A stretch of 5,945 bases of DNA from CAYJIX01 sp964370375. Lineage in GTDB: Bacteria > Desulfobacterota > Desulfovibrionia > Desulfovibrionales > Desulfovibrionaceae. The stretch is from positions 1-5,945 of the forward strand of contig CAYJIX010000094.1 in NCBI GenBank assembly GCA_964370375.1, in the 5' to 3' direction. Made by a program: the position numbers and the translations under genes. Below, one piece after another: positions 5,651 through 5,945 of the stretch; position 1 is the first letter of the stretch; the number at the start of each line of letters is the position of its first letter. The notes under the pieces are model-generated. The model had not been told where the DNA came from. It ran no database searches and worked only from the letters and a program-made list of their open reading frames with translations.

Positions 5651-5869
5651 AAACCTTCCTCTATACGCCTTCCATTAAGCCCTTGCGTTGACACGATCCT
5701 TGAAGCGCAAAGCGTTATGTTCGGATTCATCCCACGTTTACGGCATCCCAAAAACCCTGCCTTTAAATTTGATATACAAAGACCTTTGCTGTTTTACAGT
5801 ATTTTGATCCCTTGGCTTTTTCTTGCAAAACAGATGTGCGATCTTGCTAAAGCACATTCATCGAGAGTC
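5651..5869. other. Intergenic region after the pseudouridine synthase
   Basis: No convincing gene is present. A 70-codon frame at 5717-5929 lacks a ribosome binding site and runs into the inverted repeats at the right edge. Visible elements are a TTGACA at 5688-5693 without a usable -10, and two modest inverted repeats: CTGTTTTACA (5789-5798) against TGCAAAACAG (5824-5833) with one mismatch, and ATGTGC (5834-5839) against GCACAT (5852-5857). This is probably the leader or promoter region of a gene beyond the window. Confidence 0.55.
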
Positions 5870-5945
5870 CTGCACAAGTATTTTTTAACGTTATTTTTGT
5901 GCTTTTGTGCTACATTTTCATGTGCTTGAAAATGTACTTGTGCAG
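5870..5945. repeat. Nested inverted repeats ending at the window edge
   Basis: CTGCACAAGTA (5870-5880) is perfectly complementary to TACTTGTGCAG (5935-5945), 11 pairs. Inside it TACATTTTCA (5911-5920) pairs with TGAAAATGTA (5927-5936) around a six-base loop; the two stems share two bases (5935-5936), so they either stack end to end or compete. The 5' spacer contains T6 (5881-5886) and a tandem TTTTGTGC (5895-5910). No T-run follows the inner hairpin inside the window. The outer stem could continue beyond position 5945. It may be a structured leader, part of a terminator, or a repeat element. Confidence 0.55.

Noticed and set aside
5717..5929. 70-codon + strand frame near the right edge
   Set aside because: No ribosome binding site; it runs through the inverted repeats. 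Its single hydrophobic stretch could mimic a membrane helix, but nothing else supports it.
1..5945. CRISPR array, insertion sequence or prophage signature
   Set aside because: No regularly spaced repeats, transposase, integrase or phage-type genes are present; the terminal inverted repeats do not flank any mobile gene in the window.

Overview
The window reads as an ordinary chromosomal stretch from a Gram-negative bacterium with a roughly balanced, slightly AT-rich composition. All five convincing genes are on the + strand. Two carry Sec-type signal peptides (one on a large FG-GAP/VCBS-repeat protein) and one has an N-terminal membrane anchor. Together with the overall protein character, this suggests a delta-type sulfate reducer (Desulfovibrionaceae-like, Desulfobacterota). 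That placement is a judgement from resemblance, not a search result. I see no insertion sequence, CRISPR array, tRNA or rRNA.

Layout. Positions 1-113 hold the tail of an upstream transcription unit, closed by a strong intrinsic terminator (74-113). Positions 114-545 are a long leader or intergenic region whose second half is rich in inverted repeats. These are a perfect palindrome after an extended -10 motif, a hairpin at 362-389, a possible three-way-junction fold at 402-479, and a hairpin that abuts the Shine-Dalgarno sequence. Gene 1 (546-2186) encodes an exported protein with a TolB/LpoB-like N-terminal part followed by FG-GAP-type repeats; it ends at a long-stem terminator (2283-2331). 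Gene 2 (2547-3695) encodes a membrane-anchored calcineurin-like metallophosphoesterase with all its metal-binding motifs. Gene 3 (3839-4225) is a small unrecognised protein driven by a near-consensus sigma-70 promoter and closed by a strong terminator, so it is its own transcription unit. Genes 4 and 5 (4312-4740 and 4742-5650) lie one base apart: an exported chagasin-family (I42) cysteine-protease inhibitor and an RluA-family pseudouridine synthase. Positions 5651-5945 have no convincing gene but end in a cluster of inverted repeats, the last of which stops exactly at the window edge.

The genes do not form one obvious pathway. The common theme is cell-envelope or exported proteins (genes 1, 2, 4) next to RNA modification (gene 5). 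I found no clear multi-gene novel system. The points most worth a second look are the structured leader of gene 1, the nested inverted repeats at the right edge, the small protein of gene 3, and the tight pairing of a protease inhibitor with a pseudouridine synthase.
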